DNA of 64,000 nt, taken from NCBI RefSeq assembly GCF_003958625.1, contig NZ_RSEL01000020.1:124001-188000 (forward strand). The letters are read 5' to 3'. The position numbers and the translations under genes are program-made. The notes beneath the pieces are model-generated. The model saw only the letters and a list, made by a program, of their open reading frames with translations, was not told the DNA's origin and did no database searches. Within the stretch, counting starts at the first letter, position 1; the number at the start of each line of letters is the position of its first letter. Source of the stretch: Tsuneonella rigui (GTDB taxonomy: Bacteria > Pseudomonadota > Alphaproteobacteria > Sphingomonadales > Sphingomonadaceae). Shown one piece after another: positions 46,474-56,260 of the stretch.

Positions 46474-47649
46474 TCAGCGCGGGCGCAGCTCCAGCAGCCG
46501 CCCGCCCTTGCCGTCCTCCAGCAGCCACAGCGCGCCGTCGGGCCCTTCGACGACCTCGCGGATGCGCTTGTCCATCGGGTAGCGGGCGACTTCGCGTGCG
46601 TTCTCGCCGTTGATGGCGACGCGGACCAGCACGGTCGGCTTCATGCCGCCGATCACCGCGTTGCCCTTCCATTCGGGCCACAGCTTGCCCGAGTAGAAGG
46701 TGAAGTCGCCCGGGGCGATCACTGGATTCCAGCTTATCGCCGGCGCGGCGAACTCGGGCCGGGTCGAATGGCGCGGGATCGGCCTGCCGTCATAGTTGTC
46801 GCCGTTGGAGACCACCGGCCAGCCATAGTTTGCGCCTGGCTTGACCAGATTAAGCTCGTCGCCGCCCTTGGGCCCGTGCTCGAGGTCCCACAGCCGCCCT
46901 TGCGCATCGAACTGCAGACCGAGCAGGTTGCGGTGGCCGAGCGACCAGATCTCGCGCCGCGCGACGCCCGGGAATGACGGGTTGCCGGCCGCCGGCGTTC
47001 CGTCGAGGTTGAGGTGCACGATCTTGCCCAGATTGACCGACAGGTCCTGCGCGGGAGTGAACTTCTGCCGGTCGCCGCTGGAAACGAACATCGTCTTGCT
47101 GTCGGGCGCAAAGGCGATGCGGTGGGAGAAGTGCCCGCGACCCGTCACTTTGGGGTCCTGGCGCCAGATCACGGTGAGGCCATCGATGCGGCACGCATCG
47201 GCTTCCTCGCATACCAGCTTGCCGCGGCCCACGACCGCCCCGCGCGTGTCGCCGTCGCCCGCCTCGACCCAGCTCAGGTAGATCGTCCGCGTGCCCAGCG
47301 TCGCGGAACGCTCGGTCGGGAGGAATGCCACTTCGCCGAGGCCGCCCTGGCCGCCGTAGTCGACTTTCGGCAGGCCGGTTACGGTCCCGCGGCGCCCGCT
47401 TGGGAGATCGACAAACTTCATCGTCCCCGGCCTCTCGGTGATGAACAGCACCGAAGTGCCGGGCGCGAAATCGGCCGCCCACGGCTCGTTGAACGCGCCG
47501 TGCTCGGTGATCGCGAACGGCACGCCGTCGGCGCTGGCCGGCGTGGACTTCGCCTGCGCGGCGCTATCCCCCGCCGCCCCCGATCCGCAGCTTGCGAGAA
47601 CCAGCGCGGCAGTGGATATGAGGGCGGAACAGATCGCATTTCGGGTCAT
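46474..47649 (-). CDS. PQQ-type soluble aldose sugar dehydrogenase (YliI/GdhB-like) lipoprotein
   Basis: A 391-residue exported six-bladed beta-propeller: leader ICSALISTAALVLASCG with lipobox [68 protein letters not shown] and NYGWPVVSNGDNYDG. These are the PQQ- and Ca-binding landmarks of the family. It would oxidise sugar aldehydes in the periplasm. Its ATG and that of rnhB share a CATG at 47647-47650. Confidence 0.88.
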   Translation of the reverse strand: MTRNAICSALISTAALVLASCGSGAAGDSAAQAKSTPASADGVPFAITEHGAFNEPWAADFAPGTSVLFITERPGTMKFVDLPSGRRGTVTGLPKVDYGGQGGLGEVAFLPTERSATLGTRTIYLSWVEAGDGDTRGAVVGRGKLVCEEADACRIDGLTVIWRQDPKVTGRGHFSHRIAFAPDSKTMFVSSGDRQKFTPAQDLSVNLGKIVHLNLDGTPAAGNPSFPGVARREIWSLGHRNLLGLQFDAQGRLWDLEHGPKGGDELNLVKPGANYGWPVVSNGDNYDGRPIPRHSTRPEFAAPAISWNPVIAPGDFTFYSGKLWPEWKGNAVIGGMKPTVLVRVAINGENAREVARYPMDKRIREVVEGPDGALWLLEDGKGGRLLELRPR

Positions 47650-48319
47650 GCTGTCAGGAACACCTCATCCAGAGTTCGGCTCCACCCCGCTCATCGTCGG
47701 GGTGGACGAGGCCGGGCGCGGCCCGCTCGCAGGGCCGGTTGTCGCCGCCGCGGTCGCGCTATGCAAGCCGCGACCGGCAGGGCTCGACGATTCGAAGAAG
47801 CTGACCCGCGAGGAGCGTGAGCACCTCGAAGAGCGCATCCGCCGGCGCTGCGCGTTCGGGATCGGCGTGATCGAAGTCGAGACGATCGACGAGATCAACA
47901 TCTTCCACGCCACGATGCTGGCGATGACGCTGGCTGTCACCCGGCTGTGCGAAGTGGTGGGCTGCGATCCGCTGCAGATCCTCGTCGACGGCAACCTTAC
48001 GCCCGCCAAGCGCCAGCCCGCCTGGCGCTGGCCTGCGCGGGCGATCGTCGGCGGCGACGAGAGCGAGCCGTGCATCTCGGCCGCGTCGATTATCGCCAAG
48101 ACGCACCGCGACCGAATCATGCGTGAGCACGCGCTCGCGCACCCGCACTACGGGTGGGACACCAACGTCGGTTATTCGACCCCGACCCACCTTAGGGCGC
48201 TGCGCGAGCACGGACCGTGCCCGCTTCATCGCAAGAGCTTCGCGCCGGTGCGAATTGCCGCCGGTTTGAGTCTTTCCGGCAACACCCCTCCAGATTTCGA
48301 GCTACAGGAAGTCGCCTAG
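47648..48319 (+). CDS. rnhB: Ribonuclease HII
   Basis: Cuts RNA in DNA-RNA hybrids, including single misplaced ribonucleotides. The 223-residue protein has LIVGVDEAGRGPLAGPVVAAAV with the catalytic DE, LDDSKKLTREERE, IIAKTHRDRIM and the C-terminal HYGWDTNVGYSTPTHLRAL. ATG 47648 is chosen since it leads directly into the family start; upstream codons overlap the sugar dehydrogenase. The ccrM regulatory region starts right after its TAG. Confidence 0.95.
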   Translation: MLSGTPHPEFGSTPLIVGVDEAGRGPLAGPVVAAAVALCKPRPAGLDDSKKLTREEREHLEERIRRRCAFGIGVIEVETIDEINIFHATMLAMTLAVTRLCEVVGCDPLQILVDGNLTPAKRQPAWRWPARAIVGGDESEPCISAASIIAKTHRDRIMREHALAHPHYGWDTNVGYSTPTHLRALREHGPCPLHRKSFAPVRIAAGLSLSGNTPPDFELQEVA

Positions 48320-48323
48320 ACTC
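48319..48323. promoter_or_regulatory. GANTC methylation site 1 upstream of ccrM
   Basis: GACTC overlapping the rnhB stop codon; target of CcrM-type adenine methylation. It lies 33 bp upstream of the TTAACCAT motif. Confidence 0.6.
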
Positions 48324-48355
48324 AACATCTTGTGGCGGACACCTTTCGTTCTGTC

Positions 48356-48363
48356 TTAACCAT
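48356..48363 (+). promoter_or_regulatory. CtrA-type half site TTAACCAT before ccrM
   Basis: TTAACCAT is a well-known CtrA binding variant in alphaproteobacteria. It lies 96 bp upstream of the ccrM start, a usual place for an activator of this gene. Binding is not shown here. Confidence 0.55.
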
Positions 48364-48405
48364 TTCAGCGAATTTTACGTCGCTCCCAACTCCCCGCTTG
48401 ACGGC

Positions 48406-49583
<1,178 letters not shown>

Positions 49584-49601
49584 TTCTCACCAAGCTTAAC
49601 T

Positions 49602-49688
49602 CGTCATTCCCGCGAAGGCGGGAATCCATTTCCGACGCTGCCATGCAAGCGACGTCCGAGCTGGATCCCCGCTTCCGCGGGGATGACG
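49602..49688. repeat. Pair of inverted REP-like hairpins between ccrM and folP
   Basis: CGTCATTCCCGCGAAGGCGG with GAATCCA at 49602-49628 and, inverted, TGGATCCCCGC-TTCC-GCGGGGATGACG at 49662-49688. Both share the outer CGTCAT and the hairpin layout of the pair at 1478-1560. The spacer includes GACGTCC. It may act at the 3' end of ccrM mRNA. Confidence 0.8.
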
Positions 49689-49707
49689 ATGAAGGTAGGC
49701 ATTGTTC

Positions 49708-50820
49708 ATGACCGACCGCCTCTACCTCATGCCCATCGGCCTCGCGGCGAGCCCGCAGAGCGAGGAGGGGGATGCGATCCGCCTCGCCGGCGGGCTGGTC
49801 TATGCGCACCGTTTCGCCGCGATCGTGCGGCGCGACGGGTGCGTGGTCGAGCGGCATCGCTTCACGCCCGAGACCGCGGCGGAAACGTTCGCGCGGCTCC
49901 CCGACGAACTCGGGGACGACGCGGAGAACCAATGGTCTGCGCTGCGGACCGCGCACCCGCCGCTGCAGCTCGGCGAGCGCACCATCCGGCTCGACCAGCC
50001 GCAGATCGCCGGCATCCTCAACGTCACGCCCGACAGCTTCTCCGATGGCGGAAAGTTCCTCGACCGGCCGGAGGACGGCGCGGCGCACGCGGCGCGGATG
50101 CTCGAGGCGGGGGCGGCGCTGGTCGATATCGGCGGCGAGAGCACGCGGCCGGGCGCGCCCGCAGTGTGGGAAGGCGACGAGATCGCCCGCGTCAAACCGG
50201 CGGTCGAATACTGCCGCCAGATGGGCGCCGCGATCGCGGTCGACACCCGCCGCGCGGCCGTGATGGAGGCCGCGCTGGATGCCGGCGCGCACCTGGTCAA
50301 CGACGTGTCGGCCTTGCGCCACGATCCCCGCTCGCTGGAAGTGGTCGCCGCGCGCGGCTGTCCGGTGGTGCTGATGCACGCTCCGGGGAAGGCAGAGGAC
50401 CTCCACGCCGACGCCGATTACGACAGCGTGGTGTTCGATGTGTTCGACTGGCTTGCCGAACGCCGTGACGCGGCGATCGCGGCGGGCATTTCGCGCGACA
50501 AGATCGTGCTCGACCCGGGCATCGGCTTCGGCAAGTCGCTCGCCGAGAACCTCGCGCTGCTCAACGCGCTGCCGCTGTTCCATGCGCTCGGCCAGCCGCT
50601 GATGTTGGGCGCGAGCCGCAAGCGGATGATCGGGGCGCTCAGCAACGAGGCCGAAGCGCACCAGCGCCTCGGCGGCAGTCTCGCGCTGGCATTGAAGGGG
50701 ATGGATGCCGGCGTGCAGCTGATCCGGGTGCACGATGTCGCCGAGACGGTGCAGGCCCGGAACGTCTGGCGCGGCCTGCGCGATGCGACGCTGACCGATT
50801 TCTCCGCGCTGCCGGACTAG
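49708..50820 (+). CDS. folP: Dihydropteroate synthase
   Basis: Makes dihydropteroate from pABA and pterin pyrophosphate, the sulfonamide target. The TIM-barrel core starts at about residue 100: IAGILNVTPDSFSDGGKF, LVDIGGESTRPGAPAV, AIAVDTRRAAVM, VLMHAPG and LGASRKRMIG. Before it are about 95 residues of N-terminal extension (LYLMPIGLAASPQSEEGDAI), which sphingomonad relatives also carry; its role is unknown. ATG 49708 has GAAGGTAGG upstream. Ends in CTAG shared with the next, convergent gene. Confidence 0.94.
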   Translation: MTDRLYLMPIGLAASPQSEEGDAIRLAGGLVYAHRFAAIVRRDGCVVERHRFTPETAAETFARLPDELGDDAENQWSALRTAHPPLQLGERTIRLDQPQIAGILNVTPDSFSDGGKFLDRPEDGAAHAARMLEAGAALVDIGGESTRPGAPAVWEGDEIARVKPAVEYCRQMGAAIAVDTRRAAVMEAALDAGAHLVNDVSALRHDPRSLEVVAARGCPVVLMHAPGKAEDLHADADYDSVVFDVFDWLAERRDAAIAAGISRDKIVLDPGIGFGKSLAENLALLNALPLFHALGQPLMLGASRKRMIGALSNEAEAHQRLGGSLALALKGMDAGVQLIRVHDVAETVQARNVWRGLRDATLTDFSALPD

Positions 50821-52235
50821 GCGGCGCTCTCGATCCCCAGATCGCCGAGCTTGCGGTAAAGCGTCGATCGGCCGATCCCCAGCCGGCGGGCGACCTCGGT
50901 CATGCGGCCGCGGTAGTGGCCGATGGCGAGGCGGATCACGTCGGCCTCGATCTCATCGAGCGAACGCAGGTTGCCGTCCTCGGTGTAGAGCATGACGCCC
51001 ACGCCGTCGTGCTTGGGGTCGCGCGGCTCAGCCGGCTGGCCGAGCATGTCTGACAGCTGCGGGAAGCTCTCGGCGGTGAGCGCGTCGCCGTCACAGAACA
51101 CCACCGCACGGAACAGCACCGCCTGCAGCTGGCGGACGTTGCCCGGCCAGTCGAATGCGGCGAGCAGTGCCAGCGCGCTGTCGGTGATGGTCAGCGCCCG
51201 CAGGCCGGGCTGCTCGCCGATGCGGGCGAGGAAGTGGCGGGCGAGCGCGGCGATGTCGCCGCTCCGCTCGCGTAAGGGGGGCAGGGTGATGGTGACGGGC
51301 GCCAGCACCTCGTGCAGCGCGGGATGGAAATAGCCTGCGTCGCCGAGAGTGCTGACGGGCAGGTTGCTGGCGGAAAGCACGCGCACGTCGATGCGGAAGC
51401 CGTGCCGCGCGCCGACCGGGCGGACAACGCCGGTCTTGAGCACCTCGGCGAGCTTTTCCTGCACATCCATCGGCAGGCGGTCGACCTCGTCGAGCACCAG
51501 CGTGCCGCCATCGCAGTGCTGCAGCGTGCCGATCTGGCGCTCGAACGCGCCCGGGAACGCGCCCTGCTCATGGCCGAACAGGACCGACTCGATCGAATTG
51601 GCCGGCACCGCGCGGGCGTTGATCTGGCGGAAGGGTCCCTTGGCGCGGGGGGAGGCGGCGTGCATCGCGCGCACCAGCATTTCCTTGCCCGATCCGGTCT
51701 CGCCCTCGATCAGCACGTTGCCGTGGCCGCGTGCGGTCTTGGCCGCTTTGGCCAGCGCGGCGCGGAAGTTGGGCGCGTTGCCGATCATTGCATCGAAATC
51801 AAGCACCTGGCCGAGCTTCTCGGTCAGCGGCTGCAGTTCGTCGCGCGGCGGCTCACGCTTGGTGGCGCTGCGCAGCGCGAGCATCAGGCGGTCGGGCGCG
51901 ACCGGCTTGATCAGGTAATCGGTCGCGCCGGCGCGCATGGCCTCGACCGCCAGCAATGGCGAGGCACTCGCGGTGAGCATGAGGATGGGAAGGCCCGGTC
52001 GGCGGCTCTTCAATTCCTCGATCAGCTGGCAGGCGTCGTCGCCCGGCACCCACTGGTCGAGGATGATCGCGCTGAGCTGCATGCCCTGGCGCGTGCCCAG
52101 CGTCGCGATGGCGGTTTCCGAATCGGCCACCACTAGCGTGCGCCAGCCCTCGCGCGCGGCGAGCGCCGTAATCAGCCGGCTCTGCGCCGGCTCATCATCG
52201 ATCAGCATCAGGAGGCGGTCGTCGCCTTCGATCAT
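50817..52235 (-). CDS. NtrC-family response regulator with altered GAFTGA (GAFPGA)
   Basis: A 472-residue sigma-54-activator-type protein. The receiver (1-125) has Asp60 (LSAIILDQWVPGDD) and Lys110 (YLIKPV). The AAA+ domain (about 150-380) has Walker A GETGSGKE at 178-185, Walker B GGTLVLDEVDRLP, and sensor motifs. The sigma-54-contact loop, normally GAFTGA, reads GAFPGA (225-230). The C-terminal Fis-type HTH is intact (MTEVARRLGIGRSTLYRKLG). No partner kinase is adjacent. It is divergent from the oxidase subunit IV/pnt operon. Confidence 0.93.
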   Translation of the reverse strand: MIEGDDRLLMLIDDEPAQSRLITALAAREGWRTLVVADSETAIATLGTRQGMQLSAIILDQWVPGDDACQLIEELKSRRPGLPILMLTASASPLLAVEAMRAGATDYLIKPVAPDRLMLALRSATKREPPRDELQPLTEKLGQVLDFDAMIGNAPNFRAALAKAAKTARGHGNVLIEGETGSGKEMLVRAMHAASPRAKGPFRQINARAVPANSIESVLFGHEQGAFPGAFERQIGTLQHCDGGTLVLDEVDRLPMDVQEKLAEVLKTGVVRPVGARHGFRIDVRVLSASNLPVSTLGDAGYFHPALHEVLAPVTITLPPLRERSGDIAALARHFLARIGEQPGLRALTITDSALALLAAFDWPGNVRQLQAVLFRAVVFCDGDALTAESFPQLSDMLGQPAEPRDPKHDGVGVMLYTEDGNLRSLDEIEADVIRLAIGHYRGRMTEVARRLGIGRSTLYRKLGDLGIESAA

Positions 52236-52374
52236 TGTCCCACTCCGAAACAGAGCGACCTATTACGGGACAGGAGTAAAGGTCCGCTTAAGTCCGCCGC
52301 GCGGGGTTGAGCAGCAGGTGCGGGCGCGATAGGAGGCTCGCCAACCAGACACTGGATACAGGGTGAGAATTGCG

Positions 52375-52500
52375 ATGGCTTCGGGCAACGACATGAAGGC
52401 GCATCAGGGCACGTACGGCAGCTTCATCGCGCTGCTGAAGTGGACCGTGCCGCTGCTGGCCGTGATCGGGCTGGTCGTCATCGTCCTCATTTCCAGCTGA
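52375..52500 (+). CDS. aa3-type cytochrome c oxidase subunit IV small peptide
   Basis: A 41-residue single-helix membrane protein: MASGNDMKAHQGTYGSFIAL, then a hydrophobic helix KWTVPLLAVIGLVVIVLISS. The N-terminal motif and one TM match the bacterial aa3-oxidase subunit IV (COX4_pro_2 family). It begins at ATG 52375, with GGGTGAGAATTGCG before. It lies 11 nt upstream of pntAA, a common alphaproteobacterial linkage. Other oxidase subunits are not in the window. Confidence 0.88.
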   Translation: MASGNDMKAHQGTYGSFIALLKWTVPLLAVIGLVVIVLISS

Positions 52501-52511
52501 CCGCGCGTCCC

Positions 52512-53636
52512 TTGCGGATCGCCGTTCTCAAGGAGACCGCGCCGGGCGAGACCCGCGTCGCGCTGACGCCCGAAACCGCCAAGAAGTTCATCGCGCTCGG
52601 CGCCACCGTCGCGGTGGAGAGCGGCGCGGGCGTGAGCGCAAGCATTTCCGACGCCGCCTATGCCGAGGCGGGGGCCGAGGTCGGTTCCGCGGTGGAGACG
52701 GTCAAGGGCGCCGACATCGTGATGGGCGTGCAGGCGCCCGATCCGGTTGCGCTGGCCGGGGCGAACGCAGGGGCCTGGATCGCCGCGACCTTCGATCCGT
52801 TTGGCCGCCGCGATCGGGTCGATGCCTACGCGGCCGAAGGGTACGAGGCGCTGGCGATGGAGCTCATGCCGCGCATCACCCGGGCGCAGAGCATGGACGT
52901 GCTATCCAGCCAGTCGAACCTCGCCGGGTACAAGGCGGTGATTGCCGCCGCCGACGTCTATGGCCGCGCGTTCCCGATGATGATGACCGCGGCCGGCACC
53001 GTGCAGGCGGCCAAGGTGTTCGTGATGGGCGTAGGTGTCGCCGGCCTGCAGGCGATCGCCACCGCGCGGCGGCTGGGCGCGCAGGTCTCGGCGACCGACG
53101 TGCGCAGTGCGACCAAAGAGCAGATCCAGTCGCTCGGCGCCAAGCCGGTGTTCGTCGAGAACGTCGCGGGCATCGAGGGCGAGGGCAGCGGCGGCTACGC
53201 CACCGAGATGAGCCCCGAGTACCAAAAGGCGCAGGCCGAGCTGGTCAGCGGTCACATCGCCAAGCAGGACATCGTCATCACAACTGCGCTGATTCCGGGG
53301 CGCGCCGCGCCGCGGCTGATCTCAGATGCGCAGATCGCGACCATGAAGCCGGGCAGTGTGATCTTCGACCTCGCGGTCGCGCAGGGCGGTAACGTCGAGG
53401 GCTCAGTGGCGGACCAGACGGTCGAGAAGCACGGCGTCAAGATCATCGGCTACGCCAACACGCCCGCGACCCTCGCGGCAGACGCGAGCGCGCTCTACGC
53501 CCGCAACCTCTACAACTTCCTCTCCGCCTTCTGGGACAAGGACCAAGGCAAGCCCGTGCTCGACGAAGAGATCGGCGACGCGGTGCGGCTGACGCGCGGC
53601 GGGCAAGTGGTGAGCGAACGGCTCAAGGGGGGCTGA
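52512..53636 (+). CDS. pntAA: NAD(P) transhydrogenase subunit alpha 1 (NAD-binding dI)
   Basis: The soluble NAD(H)-binding domain of proton-translocating transhydrogenase. The 374-residue protein has MRIAVLKETAPGETRVALTP, the AQSMDVLSSQSNLAGY loop, the dinucleotide site FVMGVGVAGLQAIATARRLGA and VSATDVRS. The TTG at 52512 gives the family N terminus; no nearer ATG exists, and translation may depend on the preceding peptide, whose stop is 11 nt away. It is one of three separate pnt genes, as in Rhodospirillum. Confidence 0.94.
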   Translation: MRIAVLKETAPGETRVALTPETAKKFIALGATVAVESGAGVSASISDAAYAEAGAEVGSAVETVKGADIVMGVQAPDPVALAGANAGAWIAATFDPFGRRDRVDAYAAEGYEALAMELMPRITRAQSMDVLSSQSNLAGYKAVIAAADVYGRAFPMMMTAAGTVQAAKVFVMGVGVAGLQAIATARRLGAQVSATDVRSATKEQIQSLGAKPVFVENVAGIEGEGSGGYATEMSPEYQKAQAELVSGHIAKQDIVITTALIPGRAAPRLISDAQIATMKPGSVIFDLAVAQGGNVEGSVADQTVEKHGVKIIGYANTPATLAADASALYARNLYNFLSAFWDKDQGKPVLDEEIGDAVRLTRGGQVVSERLKGG

Positions 53637-53639
53637 GCA

Positions 53640-53948
53640 GTGGACTTCATCTCGATCCTGTCGATCTTCGTGCTCGCCTGTTTCGTGGGCTACTACGTCG
53701 TGTGGTCGGTCACCCCCGCGCTGCACACGCCACTGATGGCGGTGACCAACGCGATTTCCTCGGTGATCATCGTCGGCGCCCTGATCGCGAGCGCGGCAGC
53801 GGGGAGCGCGGGTTCGAAGTGGCTTGGGCTCGCGGCGGTGGCGCTGGCCAGCGTCAACATCTTCGGCGGCTTCGCGGTGACCGCACGGATGCTCGCCATG
53901 TACAAGAAAAAGGATAAGCCGGCGCCGCCTGCGGAGAAACAGGCGTGA
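53640..53948 (+). CDS. pntAB: NAD(P) transhydrogenase subunit alpha 2 (membrane part)
   Basis: A 102-residue membrane protein with three helices (ISILSIFVLACFVGYYVVW; LMAVTNAISSVIIVGALIAS; LGLAAVALASVNIFGGFAVT), the N-terminal part of the proton channel dII. The charged tail KKKDKPAPPAEKQA is cytoplasmic. GTG 53640 follows the pntAA stop by 3 nt, and its TGA overlaps the pntB GTG (GTGA). Confidence 0.95.
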   Translation: MDFISILSIFVLACFVGYYVVWSVTPALHTPLMAVTNAISSVIIVGALIASAAAGSAGSKWLGLAAVALASVNIFGGFAVTARMLAMYKKKDKPAPPAEKQA

Positions 53949-55480
53949 CGCTTCAGCCGATGGAGACGAGCGACCTGTCGGTCGCCGCCGACGCGGTGCA
54001 TGCGGTCAATCCGTGGGTGGCGCTGGCTTACCTCGCGGCGGGCGTGTTGTTCATCTTGGCGCTGCGGGGATTGTCGAGCCCCGCGACCAGCCAGCGCGGC
54101 AACCGCTTCGGCATGGCCGGCATGCTGATCGCGGTGGTGACCACGCTGCTGACGCACCTGCCGGTGACAAAGACCGGCGGCTGCGCGTGGCCGGCCGATT
54201 GCGGGCCGGGCGTGCACTGGTTCGATGGAGTGACCTTCGGCGAGATACTCGCGGCGATCGCGCTGGGAGGCGCGGTCGGGTGGATCATCGCCCGCCGCAT
54301 CGCGATGACCGCGATGCCGCAACTGGTCGCGGCGTTCCACTCACTGGTCGGTCTTGCCGCGGTGCTCGTGGCGGTGGCTGCATTCCTCAACCCCGGCGCG
54401 TTCGGCATCCTGGGAATGGACGGCAACATTCTCACCGTCAGTCGGGTGGAAATGGCGCTCGGCGCGGCGATCGGTGCGATCACCTTTTCCGGCTCGGTCA
54501 TCGCCTTTGCCAAGCTCAACGGCAACATGAGCGGCAAGCCTATCCTGCTGCCGGGGCGGCACCTCATCAACCTTGGCACTCTGGTCGGCATCGTCGCGCT
54601 GACCGGGGTGTTCACCGTCGCCGCCAATGCGGGACCGGGCGAAAACAACCTGTTCTGGATCGTGCTCGTCCTGAGCTTCGCGATCGGCTTCCTCCTGATC
54701 ATTCCGATCGGCGGGGCGGACATGCCGGTCGTGGTGTCGATGCTCAACAGCTATTCGGGCTGGGCGGCGGCGGCGATGGGCTTCACCCTGCACAACACCG
54801 CGATGATCGTCACCGGCGCGCTGGTCGGCAGCTCGGGTGCGATCCTGAGCTACATCATGTGCCGCGCGATGAACCGCAGCTTCATCTCGGTGATTGCGGG
54901 CGGGTTTGGCGCGGACGACGCGATCGCCGGCGGCGAGGCGCGCGAGCAGCGTCCCTACAAGTCGGGCAGCGCGGAAGACGCCGCCTACATGCTCGAACAG
55001 GCCGAAAAGGTCATCATCATCCCCGGCTACGGCATGGCGGTCGCCCAGGCGCAGCACGCGCTGCGCGAGATGGCCGACAAGCTCAAGGCCAAGGGCGTCG
55101 AGGTGAAGTACGCCATCCACCCCGTCGCCGGGCGCATGCCGGGGCACATGAACGTGCTGCTGGCCGAGGCGCAGGTGCCCTACGACGAGGTGTTCGAGCT
55201 GGAGGACATCAACTCCGAGTTCGCGCAGGCCGACGTGGCGTTCGTGATCGGCGCCAACGACGTGGTCAATCCGGCTGCCAAGACCGACAAGTCCTCCCCA
55301 ATCTACGGCATGCCGGTGTTCGATGTCGGCAACGCCAAGCAGGTGTTCTTCATCAAGCGTTCGATGGGCGGAGTCGGCTATGCCGGCGTCGACAACGACG
55401 TGTTCTACCTCGACCAGACGATGATGCTGCTCGCCGACGCGAAGAAGATGGTCGAGGATATCGTGAAGAACCTCGACTGA
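53945..55480 (+). CDS. pntB: NAD(P) transhydrogenase subunit beta
   Basis: A 511-residue protein: about nine membrane helices (dII) then the NADP-binding dIII from about 330 (KVIIIPGYGMAVAQAQHALREM; HPVAGRMPGHMNVLLAEA; FVIGANDVVNPAAKTD). The channel residue region MVVVSMLNSYSGWAAAAMGF-like is present as PVVVSMLNSYSGWAAAAMGF. It makes NADPH from NADH with proton entry. Start GTG 53945 overlaps pntAB; TGA overlaps the ATG of the next lipoprotein. Confidence 0.96.
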   Translation: MTLQPMETSDLSVAADAVHAVNPWVALAYLAAGVLFILALRGLSSPATSQRGNRFGMAGMLIAVVTTLLTHLPVTKTGGCAWPADCGPGVHWFDGVTFGEILAAIALGGAVGWIIARRIAMTAMPQLVAAFHSLVGLAAVLVAVAAFLNPGAFGILGMDGNILTVSRVEMALGAAIGAITFSGSVIAFAKLNGNMSGKPILLPGRHLINLGTLVGIVALTGVFTVAANAGPGENNLFWIVLVLSFAIGFLLIIPIGGADMPVVVSMLNSYSGWAAAAMGFTLHNTAMIVTGALVGSSGAILSYIMCRAMNRSFISVIAGGFGADDAIAGGEAREQRPYKSGSAEDAAYMLEQAEKVIIIPGYGMAVAQAQHALREMADKLKAKGVEVKYAIHPVAGRMPGHMNVLLAEAQVPYDEVFELEDINSEFAQADVAFVIGANDVVNPAAKTDKSSPIYGMPVFDVGNAKQVFFIKRSMGGVGYAGVDNDVFYLDQTMMLLADAKKMVEDIVKNLD

Positions 55481-55800
55481 TGCGCGCCGCGCTGCCCTTG
55501 CTGGTCTTCGCGCTCGCTACTGGCGGGTGCGTGCAGAAGATTGCCGAGAGCCGCGTGCGATCCGCGTTGGTCGAAGCGGGGCTGTCCGACAAGAACGCGA
55601 GCTGCATGGCGGGCCGCATGGTCGATCGTCTCACCATCGGCCAACTCCGCAAGCTCGAGGCGCTCAAGGCGCGGGCCGGCGAGCGCGAACGCCCCGTATC
55701 CATCGGCGAATACGTCGAGCGTGTCCGCCGGGTCGGCGACAGCGAAGTGATCGCAGTCACCGCCAGCTCGGCCGGCCTGTGCGCGGTGGGGCTGGGCTAG
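55480..55800 (+). CDS. Small lipoprotein downstream of pntB
   Basis: A 106-residue exported protein with leader RAALPLLVFALATGGC (lipobox TGGC). The mature part is helical and basic (SRVRSALVEAGLSDKNASCM; LTIGQLRKLEALKARAGE) with three Cys in total beyond the lipid one or so (SCMAG, LCAVG). I do not recognise the family. ATG overlaps the pntB TGA (TGATG), so it is probably cotranslated with the transhydrogenase. The CTAG end is shared with the convergent gene. Confidence 0.78.
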   Translation: MRAALPLLVFALATGGCVQKIAESRVRSALVEAGLSDKNASCMAGRMVDRLTIGQLRKLEALKARAGERERPVSIGEYVERVRRVGDSEVIAVTASSAGLCAVGLG

Positions 55801-56150
55801 GTACCCTTCACCACGGGCAGTTCGCCCTTGAACGAGAAGTCGCCGAACGCGTAATCGCAGGCGTCGAAATTGCCGAACACCGACTGGCTGCCGTCGCTGA
55901 AGGTCAGCCGCACGTCGATTTTGCAGCCCTTGTCGTAGTGCACCGTGTGGTTCATCCCGTTGCGCACCGGATCGTGGACCATGTCCTCGTCCAGCGTTTC
56001 CGGCGTCCATTCGCCTTTGCCGACATCGGACACCTCGATCGTCTTGATCGTCTTGCCGGTCTTGTTGACCAGCACGAATTCCTGCTCCGCGGCATAGGCA
56101 GGCACGGCGGCAGTCAGCAGGACCGCGCCGATGAGAAACTTTGCAACCAT
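55797..56150 (-). CDS. Exported protein of unknown function
   Basis: A 117-residue protein with a cleavable leader (FLIGAVLLTAAVPAYA|AEQ) and a compact beta domain (QEFVLVNKTGKTIKTIEVSD; CKIDVRLTFSDGSQSVFGNFD; CDYAFGDFSFKG). Proteins of this kind in alphaproteobacteria are often mislabelled argininosuccinate lyase; there is no relation to that enzyme. Two Cys could form a disulfide. ATG 56150 has GGAGGAGCATTCG upstream. Stands between two plus-strand units. Confidence 0.75.
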   Translation of the reverse strand: MVAKFLIGAVLLTAAVPAYAAEQEFVLVNKTGKTIKTIEVSDVGKGEWTPETLDEDMVHDPVRNGMNHTVHYDKGCKIDVRLTFSDGSQSVFGNFDACDYAFGDFSFKGELPVVKGT

Positions 56151-56260
56151 CGAATGCTCCTCCCCATAGGAACAGCGGCGAAAGTGCGCCTCAACGGCGA
56201 GTCATGCAAGCGCCGCGTTCAGCGTTGACTAACAAGGCTGTCAGTAGCAGCTTGCCGGCC

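Noticed and set aside
54013-55479. Long plus frame overlapping pntB that ends in the downstream lipoprotein
   Set aside because: The upstream part is a shadow of pntB; only the part from ATG 55480 has a signal peptide and gene character.
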